Positions 5,052 to 5,358 of a stretch of DNA of 5,358 nt are shown here, in pieces (positions within the stretch are counted from its first letter, which is position 1; each line of letters starts with the position of its first letter). Under the pieces are notes generated by a model. The model made no database searches, was not told the origin of the DNA, and saw only the letters and a list, made by a program, of their open reading frames with translations. The DNA comes from Dehalococcoidia bacterium (GTDB taxonomy: Bacteria > Chloroflexota > Dehalococcoidia > Dehalococcoidales > UBA5760). Location of the stretch: assembly GCA_030639215.1 (NCBI GenBank), contig DAOWDD010000042.1:1-5358 (forward strand), written 5' to 3'. The position numbers and the translations under genes are program-made.

Positions 5052-5358
5052 CTACTTTGTTGAGCGGTCAATCCATTTCAGAAAGTCGGGGTAGCCCTTT
5101 TCTATCGGCAGGGAAATGATACAGGGGACTTCGTACGAATGCATCTCTCTCACCCTGCTGACGACCATATCAATCAGGGGGGCCCTTGTTTTCACCAGTA
5201 GCGCTACTTCGTCTGCCTCCTCGATTCCCCCCTCCCAGCGGTAGACGCTTTTTATCGGATGGATGTTAACACAGGCGGCCAGCCTCTCCCCCACCAGCAC
5301 CCTGCCTATTTCCCGGGCCTCTTCTTCGTCTTTAGTGGTGATATAGACCAGGCGGTAT
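5052..5358 (-). CDS. cutA: CutA1 divalent-cation tolerance protein (first few codons beyond right edge)
   Basis: The frame is open from the window edge to TAG at 5052, giving 101 residues that start YRLVYITTKDEEEAREIGRV. CutA proteins usually have about 100-110 residues and begin with 'M..VVITT.DEEEA..I...L', so only a few residues are missing. The GTG at 5300 is therefore an internal codon, not the start. Conserved features seen: LVGERLAACVNI, the YRWEGGIEE loop, EVALLVKT, the HSYEVPCI motif and the C-terminal GYPDFLKWI. CutA forms very stable trimers with a ferredoxin-like fold resembling PII signalling proteins. It was named for copper tolerance in E. coli, but its role is still unclear. 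It is the first gene visible in the operon here, 50 bases before nurA with no terminator between. Confidence 0.95.
   Translation of the reverse strand, partial: YRLVYITTKDEEEAREIGRVLVGERLAACVNIHPIKSVYRWEGGIEEADEVALLVKTRAPLIDMVVSRVREMHSYEVPCIISLPIEKGYPDFLKWIDRSTK

Noticed and set aside
5052..5300. CutA start at the GTG at 5300
   Set aside because: The frame stays open upstream and encodes the conserved CutA N-terminal strand (YITTKDEEEA), so the true start lies just beyond the window.

Overview
All genes found here lie on the minus strand, so the window reads right to left. The gene content (CutA, a bacterial NurA, a free-standing HAS-barrel protein, HerA, an RssA-like patatin and a Fur-family regulator) and the moderately GC-rich sequence suggest an uncultured bacterium. 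The HAS-barrel/HerA/NurA combination is what I recall from Chloroflexota and Cyanobacteria. Chloroflexota (Dehalococcoidia-like) is my best guess, but nothing here proves it.

Right to left: cutA (5358-5052, missing only its first few codons at the window edge); nurA (5001-3796); a small two-helix membrane protein (about 3776-3525); a 23-residue lysine-rich mini-gene with a strong ribosome binding site (3447-3376); a HAS-barrel protein (3363-2770); a 26-residue mini-ORF (2773-2693) overlapping both neighbours by ATGA junctions; herA (2696-1074); and a patatin-like phospholipase (1043-231). Most gaps are tens of bases or less (the longest is 77) and hold no visible terminator, so this looks like one operon whose promoter lies beyond the right edge. 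A separate unit then starts: a perfect TTGACA-N17-TATAAT promoter (180-152), an AT-rich palindrome over its start site, and the first 39 codons of a Fur-family regulator running off the left edge.

The core is a DNA-end-processing machine: HerA, a hexameric DNA-translocating ATPase, and NurA, its nuclease partner. In archaea these sit with Mre11 and Rad50. Here the space between them holds a HAS-barrel protein, a membrane protein and one or two very small ORFs. The HAS-barrel protein shares a fold with the HerA N-terminus and is the best candidate for a third component. NurA also carries a four-cysteine cluster that may bind a metal. CutA and the patatin look like housekeeping passengers. A defence role for the whole locus is possible but not supported by hallmarks such as mobile genes or a dedicated effector.

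The items most worth following up are the two mini-genes (23 and 26 residues), the HAS-barrel/HerA/NurA arrangement, the NurA cysteine cluster and the Fur promoter/operator.
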